A stretch of DNA of 23,227 nt, taken from the NCBI GenBank assembly GCA_027579435.1, contig JANBPK010000718.1, positions 1 through 23,227 on the forward strand, written 5' to 3'. The stretch is from Candolleomyces eurysporus. Lineage: Eukaryota; Basidiomycota; Agaricomycetes; Agaricales; Psathyrellaceae. Shown here piece by piece: positions 10,619 to 20,876 of this stretch. The position numbers and the translations under genes are program-made. The notes below the pieces were generated by a model. That model did no database searches. It was not told the origin of the DNA and worked only from the letters and a program-made list of their open reading frames with translations. The stretch's first letter is position 1. Each line of letters begins with the position of its first letter.

Positions 10619-11512
10619 ATGGTAAGCTGCCGAAAAACACACACCATATATCAGTCTAACTCACTCAGGGCTCAAGAATCGAAATACTGAATGAAGCAGG
10701 TTTTCGCTCAGACGGACGCCGACAATTCGAGCTGCGAGATCTGAGCATCGACCTCTCAAAACGCGGAGAGGCAGACGGTTCAGCTCAAATCTCCCATGGC
10801 TTGACCCAAGTCCTCGTCTCTGTTCATGGCCCTCGAGAAGCCAAAATGCGATCTCACACCTTCCATGACCGAGCCAATATCAATGTCGAAGTCGTAGTCG
10901 CGTCTTTCAGCACTGGTGAACGGAGAAAGCGGCTTCGAGGGGACAAGTAAGCTCATTCTTTTTTGTCATTTTTTGCAAATCTTATACAGTTCGTTGATTA
11001 TCTACACCCTAGACGAGTGTTGGAATTTGCAGCGACCATTAAAGCGACCTTCGAACCCGTAATCAGAACAAGCCTCTATCCTCGTTCCCAGATCGACATC
11101 TACGTCCAAGTGCTCCAACAAGACGGCAGTACCCTCCAAGCCTGTATCAATGCAACGACTCTGGCTCTTATCAACGCCGGTATCCCCATGACAGACTTCG
11201 TTTGCGCCGTCACTNGGGGGCGTACACTCCACATCCCCTATGCTCGACCTCACCACTCTCGAAGAAAACGACATCCCTCACGTCACTGTCGCAGTCATGC
11301 CTAAAACCAAGAAGGTAGTACTCGTGACGATGGAGACTCGCCTTCACGTCGATAGGTTTGAGGAGATTTTGAACCTCGCAAGGGATGCGGGGGCGATATT
11401 GCATCAGGAAATGAAAGAGGCGGTCCTGTCCCGGTCGGCGTCTCTCATTGCAATGGCAGAACCCGTTACAAAAGGCCAGAGCAGGGCCGACGACGATGTT
11501 ATTATGGATTAA
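10619..11512 (+). CDS. RRP41: Exosome complex core subunit RRP41 (SKI6), RNase PH-like
   Basis: Part of the RNase PH-like hexamer ring of the eukaryotic RNA exosome (3'-5' RNA processing and decay, nucleus and cytoplasm). Exons 10619-10621, 10669-10946 and 11013-11512 give 259 residues once N at 11215 is treated as an extra base; with it the frame breaks just before the conserved GGV. Family hallmarks: RIEILNEAGFRSDGRR at the N-terminus, HGLTQVLVSVHGPREAK, IKATFEPVIRTSLYPRSQID and ALINAGIPMTDFVCAVT. The start codon is the last three bases of a 15-nt mini-exon (10607-10621) between a probable leader intron (10544-10606) and intron 10622-10668. Length is normal for RRP41. Eukaryotic RRP41 is structural rather than catalytic. 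The C-terminus is acidic (ADDDVIMD). Confidence 0.93.
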
Positions 11513-11900
11513 TACATCATATTTCTCCAAACCGCTGTCAGATCTCCTAGTCCTTAGGGTTCCTTGCACACTTCGAGAGACTTGGCTTATCCAAGATTGG
11601 CACGATGCAATCCTTTGGAGGTGTCCTAATTCTCCCCACTCCGAACGTCCTTTGATAAGGGTATATATAACTTAATCCTATTAGTACACAAAGTTCGCTG
11701 CTATGTAGGTACATCTACACACAGTGGAAGCGACATCTAAGCATTTACATAAACAAAAAGACAGTTCGTGAGTACAAATACATGGTATACAGCCCAGGGA
11801 CTTGATAGGGAAGAGATAAACAACAAGGAAATAAGAAAGATATGAAGCAACTTTAAATTTCAATAACCTGTAATCGCTGATCACTTACCAGCTAGCAACC
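11513..11900. terminator. Convergent 3' flanks of RRP41 and the GTPase gene
   Basis: The 388 bp between the two facing stop codons hold no supported gene. GGGTATATATAA at about 11660 resembles the TATATA polyadenylation efficiency element and is near-palindromic, so it could serve both strands. A minus-strand frame (11884-11681) is open, but I take it as chance. Confidence 0.35.
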
Positions 11901-13465
11901 TCACGCCAAAGCTCTCACCCGCTGAGCAAACGGCACAAGAACCAACAATAAAATTCCAAAGAACAGGAAGAACCGAAGGTCATCCCAAGCTTCCTCCGTG
12001 CCCTTCGATCTCCTCCTATTCCGAGAAGAGTGGGAATGCACGCGCGTGTGCGTATAGCCCGACTGCGGGTTACTCTGAGACCTCGGTCTCTGACGACCCG
12101 AGTCACGTCGTTGGCGAGTAGGAGGGAAGGGAGGAGGGGCGTTCTGGTCGAATGACGGGGCCCTCGGCCGGGTAAAGGTAACCTGGGCCTGAGGCTCCAC
12201 AGGCGTCACCAGCACTTCCTTCGCCTTTCCTTTATTGACCGGGGTAGAGGTGATAATGGGAGGAGCCGGGGGCAACGCAGGGATCGACGAGAAGCTGTTC
12301 ATATTCGACCGGGGCTGAACCTGGATTCGAGGAGTGCCTTGCTTGGACGTACTAGCAGACGCTATAGCAGGTGGGGCGGATTGCGGTGTGGGCGAAATCA
12401 AGATGCGCATAGGCGGATTCGCTGTCTGAATGGCCACCAGTTTGCGACAATCGTCCCGGACTTTGTCGAATTTCTCCTTCACGGATATCATCTCCTGCCT
12501 GACATCTCGGGCGGCGGCTATGTCGTTAACGTTCTTGAAGTCGTGAAACTCTTCCTTGAGCTGGCGCATCGTCTTGTGCGAGTCTTCCATCCGTTTCCTG
12601 AAATCTTTCTGGAGCTCGATACCGACTGCGGTTTCCGATAACAGCTTCCCTTCGTCGACCATCTCTCGCTGGATACTGAGGGGGACTGGGGAAGAATTGA
12701 TAAAGTGCCGGGTGATGGCCTGGGCGGGTTGAATGCCTTCCTTGCGGTCATATCGAAACAGCGCAGCCCCATTGTCGAGGAAATATTTGAACAGAGGTGA
12801 CTTTGTGCGCAATTCGTTCTCTCGGGAGGTCGCGGTACTCTGCTTGACTTGATCCCATCGTGTAGTGACGAGCGCAACGTTTCGAATAGCTCTTCTTCCA
12901 CAGAGTTTTTGGAAAATGGTGAGATTGCGTCGACCCGTACCTCCAATCCGGTTGGAAGCGATGCTATGAATGTATATGATCCCAGAGAGCTTCCTGCCGT
13001 TGGTGTATCTGGGGAACAGAGATTCAAATTAGTTGCCTGGAAGACAATAGGTGAAGTGACGAACTCGGATGCTAGGAAGGACGCAATGGTATTCAGGACC
13101 TCGGTATCGCTCTTGGAGCCCTCGTCGAAGCCGGGGGTGTCAATGAGCCTGAAGCACTGGCCATCGATAAAGAAGGGCAGTGACAGCTCGACCTTTTCTT
13201 GAGAATTGGCGAGGGCGCTGCCTATCCGGAGTGTCGAGTTGCTAATCGTATTTATAAACTGTGAAACCAGCAATTGAGCACTTTCTCGACATGTCGACGA
13301 CACCAAGGGACGTACACTAGACTTCCCAACCCCAGGTTGGCCCAATACTCTGCGAGTTCAAGCGGGTCTGAGCATTGCAATTCTTCCTTCAGCGCAGGGG
13401 AAGGACATGACGTACAAGATGAACCTCTCATCGCTGCCTTGGTCTTTGGGGGTCTTCGATGCCAT
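11901..13465 (-). CDS. P-loop GTPase (AIG1/G-domain type) with coiled coil and C-terminal membrane anchor
   Basis: Four exons in phase: 13465-13416, 13349-13316, 13258-13065 and 13008-11901; 461 residues. G1 is GQPGVGKSS (about 20-28), split from the rest by an intron. G3 is DTPGFD (68-73), and TTRWD (141-145) is at the G4 position, as in AIG1-like GTPases. Between them lies KLSGIIYIHSIASNRIGG, the strand-plus-switch region usual in fungal members. About 195-275 is charged and heptad-like (coiled coil). About 290-430 is Pro/Ser/Arg-rich and probably disordered. The last 25 residues contain FFLFFGILLLVLVPF, a single hydrophobic helix followed by Arg, typical of a tail anchor. ATG 13465 starts a short first exon. 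It lies beside a large NLR gene; related GTPases in animals and plants act in immunity, so an immune link is inference only. Confidence 0.87.
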
Positions 13466-13622
13466 CGTCTTCTTCGGAGTGGTGAGAATAACACTTTTAC
13501 CCATAGAGAGACTGACCCCAGACAGACGACCAGGCGTCGTAGGTGCGAATCGAGGTCAGAGAGGCGTGGCAGCCTCATGGCACTGTCGGTCTCAATTTGG
13601 TCATTGATTGGGCCGCGCTCTG

Positions 13623-13842
13623 GCCCAGAGTGGCCACACAACCTTTTACCGACGTTTTACCACAAATGAGGGGCGGGGCCGGCGAGGTATAGGTTGCTTA
13701 TACTTATAGCTACGCACAATGCGCCCAGAAACCCAGAGTAGCCGCACATTGCTACTGACGTTTACAACAAATGAGGGCGAAGTCGAGGTACAGGTTGCTT
13801 ATACTGCACGTATTGACGTATAGATAGATTCACACAATGTGC
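13623..13842. repeat. Imperfect direct duplication (about 100-118 bp unit) upstream of the GTPase gene
   Basis: Copy A (about 13623-13724) and copy B (about 13731-13842) share the same ordered blocks: CCCAGAGT(G/A)GCC, GACGTTT, CAAATGAGGG, GAGGTA(T/C)AGGTTGCTTATAC and CACAATG(C/T)GC. Spacing differs by small indels. The pair lies 160-380 bp upstream of the GTPase start codon. Confidence 0.75.
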
Positions 13843-13849
13843 TTAAACT

Positions 13850-14879
13850 AGAAATCACACAAAGCATCCCCAGCGACTCCCTCAACTTGAACATCCTCGA
13901 ATCTATGTCGACCTTAGACTCAACCAACTCCCACGCCTCGCGTCCGCGCGTGGATGCTTCAGGTTTTACTTGGGTGGGTCAAGACTATGTCGACCCCAGA
14001 ATGTCGACCCCAGAAACATGTCTCTCAGCACATACTCGCTCCTGGAAACCCCTTCGGATCCGTTTTCTCCAGCGCCCCCTATAATTGTCAAATCTGGAAT
14101 ATAGTCTACGCAGGTCCTTGGGTTTTACTATGAGCCTTTGCCCAGTGCGGTCTACCACCATGGCTGAATACGATGTTCTTGACCTTGGTAAATTATTTGC
14201 GATAGGGTATGTTGAAGCCGTAGGGTCTGCAAGGCGTATGAGAAAGGTATATTCAGTGTCCATATGGTCAAACTGAACAAATACTGAACAGGATATCAGG
14301 GTAATACAATAGGGAAATGGGACACAACCAAGTCGAAATTTTGTTCTGCACAATCCAGCACGTCCCTCCCTGAAAACCGAATCTTGAGAGGAAAATGGGT
14401 CGGAAGCCCTCACAGTCCGGTTGCCAGCCCGTTCTGACCGCCATTGTAAATCCCATATGCACTTGGTTGTGTACTAGTATTACGGGTAATGCTACAAAGA
14501 ATAAGGAGTGAGGTGAGGCGGCAAGCAGTAGGTAACAGGGGCAAATAAGGGGGTGGAAAGGGAGCATCGATTCTGACACGGGAGAATAGAAAGGAAAACA
14601 TCCTCATTCCACAGTCCGCGTTGAAATGATCTTTGGAATGTATCGAGGAGTAACTGCGCTCCATGATATAAGCAGTTCGAGAGCTCACTGCCGCAAAGTT
14701 TCTTGGGCTGAAGTGTAAAAGACTGCATGAATAATGGAAGACTGGAAAAAGGCTCAAAGAGTGCATTCATTGTCCAGTTCACATAAACACAGTGGACCAT
14801 TCCTTTAGCTGGGACCTGCTGCCAGTGACCCAAGGAGTTGTCCCAAATTGCCCCAGGTGAACTTGTCAAACGGTATTGA
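13850..14879. other. Unassigned stretch between the GTPase and the CpG-poor block
   Basis: Open frames on the minus strand (14413-13985, 14579-14268, 14917-14492) overlap each other in different frames and give no family I recognise. Parts look protein-like (DRTGQRLIVKPKDLRRLYSR), so a decayed or intron-split gene is possible. A 12-nt inverted repeat sits at 14322-14472. Confidence 0.3.
14322..14472. repeat. Small inverted repeat, 12-nt perfect arms
   Basis: ACACAACCAAGT at 14322-14333 and its exact reverse complement at 14461-14472 enclose 127 bp. Just outside the arms are GGGTAATAC on the left and GTATTACGGG on the right, so the pairing may extend imperfectly. It could be a MITE remnant or chance; no target-site duplication is evident. 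Confidence 0.4.
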
Positions 14880-15221
14880 CTCCTACTCAACCTACTAAAT
14901 GCAGACTCAGTACTCAAACTTCATCTTGACAGACTGATGGTTAGGATGATCTCAATAGATCCAATGACAGAGAGCGTCGAGCTCAAGAACAAGTCCAAGG
15001 CCTCTGACAGAGAGGAGGGTGCAATGGATCCATCCACGAGGACTCTTTAGGGAAAGGACATTCTTGAGGATGACAAGGAAGGCAATCATATGACTGTCAC
15101 AGTCAATATAACACCTTGGAAGGTTGGCTCAGATATAGACCCAATGTCACTGATACCACTGGCAGGTTGTGCAACAAAGTATGCTTCTTCCTTGATGCTG
15201 ATTCATGAATTTGCCTGTTAA
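14880..15221 (+). pseudogene. Decayed protein-like reading frame with one internal stop
   Basis: Plus-strand codons from 14880 to TAA 15219 read as about 113 amino acids, interrupted once by TAG at 15048-15050. Text before and after the stop is protein-like (TESVELKNKSKASDREEGAM, then GKDILEDDKEGNHMTVTV). CAG to TAG would be a single C-to-T change. No family recognised. It lies where CpG content begins to fall. An intron covering the stop cannot be excluded. Confidence 0.35.
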
Positions 15222-16005
15222 CTTACAGATATGCACAAAATACAAAGAAAAAGGGGAAACCAAGCTTCAAGTTTCCTCTGAAACCTTGTCATTCTAACCA
15301 TAAACCCCATTGTGCACTTGTTGCGCACACAAACCAACTGTACTATGCCCTATGCTCTCTTCTCTTCAAGTTGCTACCTTACCTTCCCCCCTTGCTAGCT
15401 TCAAAGATCAGCTTATTTTGTTCTTTTGTCTCCAAATTAAAGACAGACAGCCTGAGTGGCATACAGCTGAACCTCTAGCCTGAATTGTTGAGTCTGGCTC
15501 AGAGGACTGTGACAACAATGGAACAGTGGCAGCTTGAAGTGTTGAGTATTTTGGTTGTAAGGCTAGAGATGTCATCAACAGAATTGAGGAACAAAGGTGG
15601 TGGTGAGGAGATAGAGGGTGTTAAAAGAAAGATAATAGATCTAGAACCTTTTGCTATGATCCAGGTTGGCTTGGAGTCCCAGCTTTTCATATGGTGGACA
15701 TTGGACAAACCAACAATAAGATGAGCACATAGTGCAATTGTTGGCTATCAAACTGGCCACATTGGGCAGGAAACCTGCTTTTGTAGCCTCCACATGCTGC
15801 CTTTGCCTTCTCACTGAGCAAAAATGATCTGGAATTTATGTTAAATTGTCCAAGAAATCCACCAAAGTAGAGGAGATGTGTTGAACTATCCTGACCTGGG
15901 TACAGCAGTGCCTAGAATATAACACAATGCTCAACATCATGATTGACATAGTTCATGAAGAAATGGAAAATAGATTCAAAGGTTTATTGTAATGTGCAAA
16001 AAATA
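15222..16005. other. CpG-free, gene-less 3' flank of the large NLR
   Basis: No convincing exon on either strand. The frame at 15485-15724 (+) is open, but composition does not distinguish it from chance and its opposite strand is open too. From 15326 the sequence has no CG dinucleotide, continuing into the NLR coding exon. I see no LTRs, terminal repeats or transposase motifs. Confidence 0.4.
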
Positions 16006-19000
16006 CTACATGTACAAGAAGCAAGAGTGACCATAGGAATGATATTTGGGGTTTGAATTAAGAGAAATTTGGGATTGATCATGATCCTTCAACACTTTAG
16101 AGATGTCAAGAATATAGACTCTGCCATTTTGACACCCAATGGCTGCAAATGAAAGTGTAGAGTCACAAGTTACACTGGAAACACTCCAGCTTGAGGGAAT
16201 CCAGCAAATTGGAACCAATTTTGGTGACAAATCATCACCAATCACTTTGACTCTAACCAATCCAGAAACAGAGGGAGTGGATTTTGTAAGATTTGCATAG
16301 AATGTTGAAGAGTCTGCAAACTTCATGAACATAAATTGACCTTCAAGAGTGGTAAGAAGGGTTCCTGCTTGGCTGTCCCACAGGCGCACTGTCTTGTCAT
16401 CTGATGCAGATGCCAGCTTTTGTCCATCAGGTGAGAAGGCAACACTTTTTACCCAACCAGAATGGCCTTCAAGAGTGGCAAGTAGGGTTCCTGCTTGGCT
16501 GTCCCACAGGCGCACTTTCTGGCCTTCTGCAGATGCCAGCCTTTGCCCATCAGGTGAAAAGGAAGCACACGATGATGAAGTTGAAGAATTGTAATCAGAT
16601 TTAAGAGTAGCAAGAAGGGTTCCTACTTGGCTGTTCCACAGACGTATTACCTTGTCATGTGATCCAGATGCCAATTTTTGCCCATCAGGTGAGAAAGCAA
16701 CAAAGTTTATTTGACTGGGATAGTCTGAGTATTCAATGGTGGCAAGATGGGTTCCTGTTTGGGCATCCCACAGGCGCACTGTCATGTCCCATGATGCAGA
16801 TGCTAGCCTTTGCCCATCAGGTGAGAAGGCAACACTGCTTACCCAAGTAGAATGGCCTTTGAGAGTAATAAGCAGGGTTCCTGTTTGGCTGTCCCACAGG
16901 CACACTGTATTGTCTTCTGATGCAGATGCTAGTCTTCGCCCATCAGGTGAAAAGGAGACACTGTGTACCCACTTGGAATGGCCTTCATGAGTGGCCCTGG
17001 CAAGAAATGTTCCTGCTTGGCTGCCAGTGTTCCACAGGCGCACTGTCTTATCATTTGATCCAGATGCCAGTGTTTTTCCATCAGGTGAGAAAGCAACACT
17101 TTCTACTTCATCAGAATGGCCCTCAAGAGTGGCAAGCAAGGTTCCTGCATGGCTGTCCCACAGGTAGATTGTGTGATCTTTTGATGCAGATGCCAGCATT
17201 TGCCCGTCAGGTGAGAAGACAGATGTGTGTACTATGGCAGCATGGCCTTCAAGAGTGTCAAGAAGGGTTCCTACCTGGCTGTCCCACAGGCGCACTGTTC
17301 CATCACATGATGTAGATGCCAGTGTTTCCCCATCAGGTGAAAAAGTGATACTGGTCACTGGATGGGAGTGGCCCTTAAGAGTGGCAAGAAGGGTTCCTGC
17401 TTGAATATCCCACAGGCACAGTGTCTTGTCATATGATGCAGATGCCAGTCTTTGACCATCAGATGAAAAGGCAAGTTCTATTATCCATCTAAAACAGCCT
17501 TCAAGAGTAGTAAGTAGGGTTCCTGCTTGGCTGTCCCACAGGTACACTGCATCATCATATGCTGCAGATGCCAGCCTTTGTCCATCAGGTGAGAAGGCAA
17601 GACTTGTTGCCCCTTTGGAATGGCCCTCAAGAGTGACAGGAAGGGTTCCTGCTTGGCTGTTCTGCACCACTATCTTAGAAGATGATCTAAATGCTAGCCT
17701 CAGGGATTGGCCATCAGGTGAGAAGAAAATATTCCTTCTTGACAAGGGATATTCAACTTCAAGAGTGGCAAGAAGGGTTCCTGCTTGGCTGTCCCACAGG
17801 CGCACTGTCTCGTCATATGATGCAGATGCCAGTGTTTGACCATTAGATGAGAAGGCAACTGTTTTTACCTGATCCAAATGGCCTTCAAGAGTGGCAATGA
17901 GAATTCCTACTTGGCTGTCCCACAGGTGTATAGTCTTGTCCTCTGATGCAGATGCCAGCTTTTTCCCATCAGGTGAGAAGGCAATACTGTGTACCCGATT
18001 GGAATGGCCTTGCAAAACTGCAAGCTCTAATGGCCATGTCACATCTCCTTTGTTGGCCTGTACTCCATCACTTTGCTTTTGGTACACTCTATGCATGATG
18101 GTTTGCTTTGGTACCAGAGCTATGCAAGACCAATATATATGCAAAGGTGCTCTCTTGACAATGTTGGAGTTTAGCAAAAGAAATCTTTGGCCATCTTGAA
18201 ACATTTCTTTTGATGAGTCTAAGCTACTGCCAGTGTGATTTGCCTTGTATCATTTTGACAGATTTTAGTGAAGTTTTAATAGTCAAAACATAGATATTGG
18301 ACATACCAGTGTAGCCAAAACTGTTTCCAATGCAATGTATGCCATGTCCAGCTGTCTGATGTAGGCCAATGCTTCCAGCCAATGCATTAGATGCTTCTTT
18401 GAAAATTCAGCTAACAGGCTCATAAGATCTGAATCCATTCTTTTTGGTTTGCCCAAGTGGTTAGCCCAATAGCAGACTGCATATTGCAGTTCCTGGGAAA
18501 TATGGTCTGTATTCAGGCCTTCCTTGAGCAAATCATCCAGGTCATTCATCTGGCCCTCAGATGGAACAGGAATCTGGCAGATATTAAATTTGAGTTGCTC
18601 ATTCATCACCTGCAGGCAGCTCTTGGCCAAGTGGAAATGATGCTCCTGTTCCACAATTTGGAATTCAGAAGGACAAGAGGAGCCAGTGATAAAGTCAGGA
18701 AAAGATTTGTGGTGCACTTTGTAGGTGAGAGCAGAACCTTCTCCCAGTGGAGCAAGAATTGAATGCAAGTTAGCCAAAGCAATTTTGATAGCACCTTCTC
18801 CCTGTTTCAATAGCATTGCTAAAGCCATGATAGGGAGAGGAGTCTGGAGCACTAGAATGGCACCAACAATGATTTTGAATCTAATGAGCCAGCTCTCTGC
18901 ATTTTCAGCAGGCTTGGCAGATTTAAGCACATAGAGATATAATCCACCCAATTGAGATAGTGGATTATAGCTATCAGACTGCAGATCCAGAAGACTTGCA

Positions 19001-20876
19001 AGTTGGCTTTTAGGATCAAGGTGTTGCTTATCAAGTATAAACTTGACAGCTGTGGATGCATAGATAAAGAGTTTCCCAGATAACTTGGCAAGTTTAGCCT
19101 TGTCCTCTGCTGTTGGTTGCCTGTAAGGATCATATGAATCCCCTAGAGCCTCCTGGATTTGGAGTGGGGACAGAGAGTAGTTGACATATAGGGAAATATC
19201 CTGCTCCACTATCAGGTCTTCTATTTCCTGAAGATGGAAGATATTTGCATTTGGTGTACCCATATACCTGCTTCTCAGCCCAAGCTCTGGGCGAGTGGTG
19301 AGAAAGATTTTGATATTTGGCAGCTGAGAGACTGAAGATATGAGTAGGCTCAAAACAGCTGTGGCATCAGGTTCAATGCATTCATCCAGAGCATCAAAGA
19401 CAAGCACAAGAGGATTTGCTCTTTGCTCAAGCAGTGGATACAGTGGCTTGGCCACGAGCAAGTTGAACTGCTGAGTGAGAACTTTGTCTAGAGCTTCAGG
19501 GTTGCTGGTAATGGCAGCTGCAATAGCTTTTCCATAAGATGCATGATAGCAAGCAAGCTGGTATGCAATGGTGTGCACAAACCCCAAAGATTTCTTTCGA
19601 TCCTCTTGATCTCGAGAAAAGAAGAAGGTGGCCCCAAGACAGTTGATCTCGGGGTCTGCAGCACGCTGTGCCACTGTGATAGCCACTGTAGACTTGCCAA
19701 TCCCAGCAATGCCATCAAGAATATATAGCGGAGGGTTATGGCCATCAGCACTAACACCACCCATCCAGCGTCCCACATTAGCCAACAGGGTGGATCGAGT
19801 GCCCTCAAAGCATGGCATGATCTTGGCTGCAACCTCCTGTGAGTCATAAGCAGCACCAGGAACCCGCTTGAGTCGGTCAAGGGTTGAATTCTGCTTGCCC
19901 AGTCAATGAATTTCTTAATGAATGGACAGAGAACAAACCTCAAAGTGCCCTGCCTGGTCCCGAACAATGCCGAGAATGTCAGCCAAGACAATTGTTCCTG
20001 CAATATGATTTTCNATCTACCAAGAATGAGTTACTTCAGCAAGAATANAGCAGGGTCATGGAAGCATACCCAAAAGCAATGCAAGAGTTNGTCNAGGCTC
20101 TTGTTTGCCTTCTTGAGAACCTCAGCATCNTCCTCTGCCAGCACATATGCTGTAAATCCTGTTGACTTCTCCTTATTTGCAGCCTCCAACGTGGCCCATA
20201 TCCCCCTGTAGCCGTCCTCCAGTTAGTTGAATGGCAGAACAAGTATTCAAANAAGAGGTACATACGCTANAAGACGCCCAATGCTATCCTTCAGATCATT
20301 CGACANAAGCCTTGTATCCTTGCCCTTGACAACATTTATAATACTGGAGCCGAGGAGGTCGCAACGNTTCTTCAAAATCTCCACCTCTTCCTTGTTGGAG
20401 TCAACTTTCTATGCAACACTTAGCGNCATGCACAAAACTTGAATAGAAGTTACGCATACCTCAATGACNTCCACCACTTNAAGTANTGCTTCGGCTGGAC
20501 CCTTGAACGGCTCCGGAACGAGGGCTGCCGCAATATCCAGCGCAGTCTTGAACGTCCCCATCGCAATCGCCAGGACCTTGGAGGAACCCCCAGCATCTTG
20601 AGGCTTTGTTTCGCTCTCAGGCTCCCCCTCGTTCTTCGGCTTGCCTCGATCAAGCAACGACTTGACACCCTTCTCCGCCTTCTGCATGCCCCTTTCCACC
20701 TTAGCCTTCCCTTTGTCATACTTCTCCCCCATCCACGCTCTAAATTGGCTTCTGCTAGGGGCTCGACTGCCATCGTTGCCTGGCGTCGCAGCGCGAGACG
20801 GGATCGGGGTGCTGCGTTCCTGATTGTCTGGAAGACCACGATTGTCGCCTCCTCCAGAGTCAGTAAATTCGGCCAT
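16006..20876 (-). CDS. NLR-type STAND protein: helical N-terminus, NACHT, WD40 repeats
   Basis: Six exons: 20876-20460, 20408-20266, 20205-20070, 19997-19939, 19890-18307 and 18243-16006. Introns are 51, 60, 72, 48 and 63 nt. They join to 1,524 residues if Ns at 20090 and 20094 are extra bases. Residues 1-95 are disordered and charged. About 96-250 is helical (SSKVLAIAMGTFKTALDIAA), placed as the MLKL/HeLo-like effector bundle is in basidiomycete NLRs; that match is inference. NACHT: Walker A GIAGIGKST (311-319), Walker B LVLVFDALDE (412-421), TTRPE (449-453). A linker (about 793-855, KRAPLHIYWSCIALVP) of the type usual before WD40 in these proteins leads into 13 clear WD repeats (858 to about 1405) and a degenerate C-terminal blade. 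ATG 20876 is the first ATG of exon 1. The role, ligand-triggered oligomerisation and signalling, possibly cell death, is family-based inference. Confidence 0.87.
16340..18009 (-). repeat. Array of 13 WD40-coding repeats, about 126 bp each
   Basis: Tandem 42-codon units follow GHSxxVxSVAFSPDGQxLASASxDxTVRLWDSQAGTLLATLE with high DNA similarity; the complement of SFSPDG (CCATCAGGTGA) and of LWDSQ (GGCTGTCCCACAGG) recurs almost unchanged. Unit 3 (ending about 17640) is divergent: it lacks the GH and WD signatures. Units 8, 11 and 12 carry small insertions or altered loops. Variation concentrates at the residues after GHS and around the SxD and VRLW strands. Confidence 0.92.

Noticed and set aside
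11681..11903. Alternative hydrophobic C-terminal extension of the GTPase through a 37-nt intron
   Set aside because: Splice-like GTGAGG and CAG exist, but the tail anchor is already complete and the extension is Cys-rich, low-quality sequence.
13466..16005. LTR retrotransposon or DNA transposon in the spacer
   Set aside because: No paired long terminal repeats, reverse transcriptase, integrase or transposase motifs were seen; only a small duplication and a short inverted repeat.
16349..18199. Long plus-strand open frames opposite the WD40 array
   Set aside because: They are antisense shadows of the regular repeat codons; their residues repeat with the 126-bp period and lack any domain logic.
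18205..18306. Separate NACHT and WD40 genes
   Set aside because: A 63-nt GT-AG intron joins them at phase 0, and the residues after the junction match the usual NACHT-WD40 linker type.
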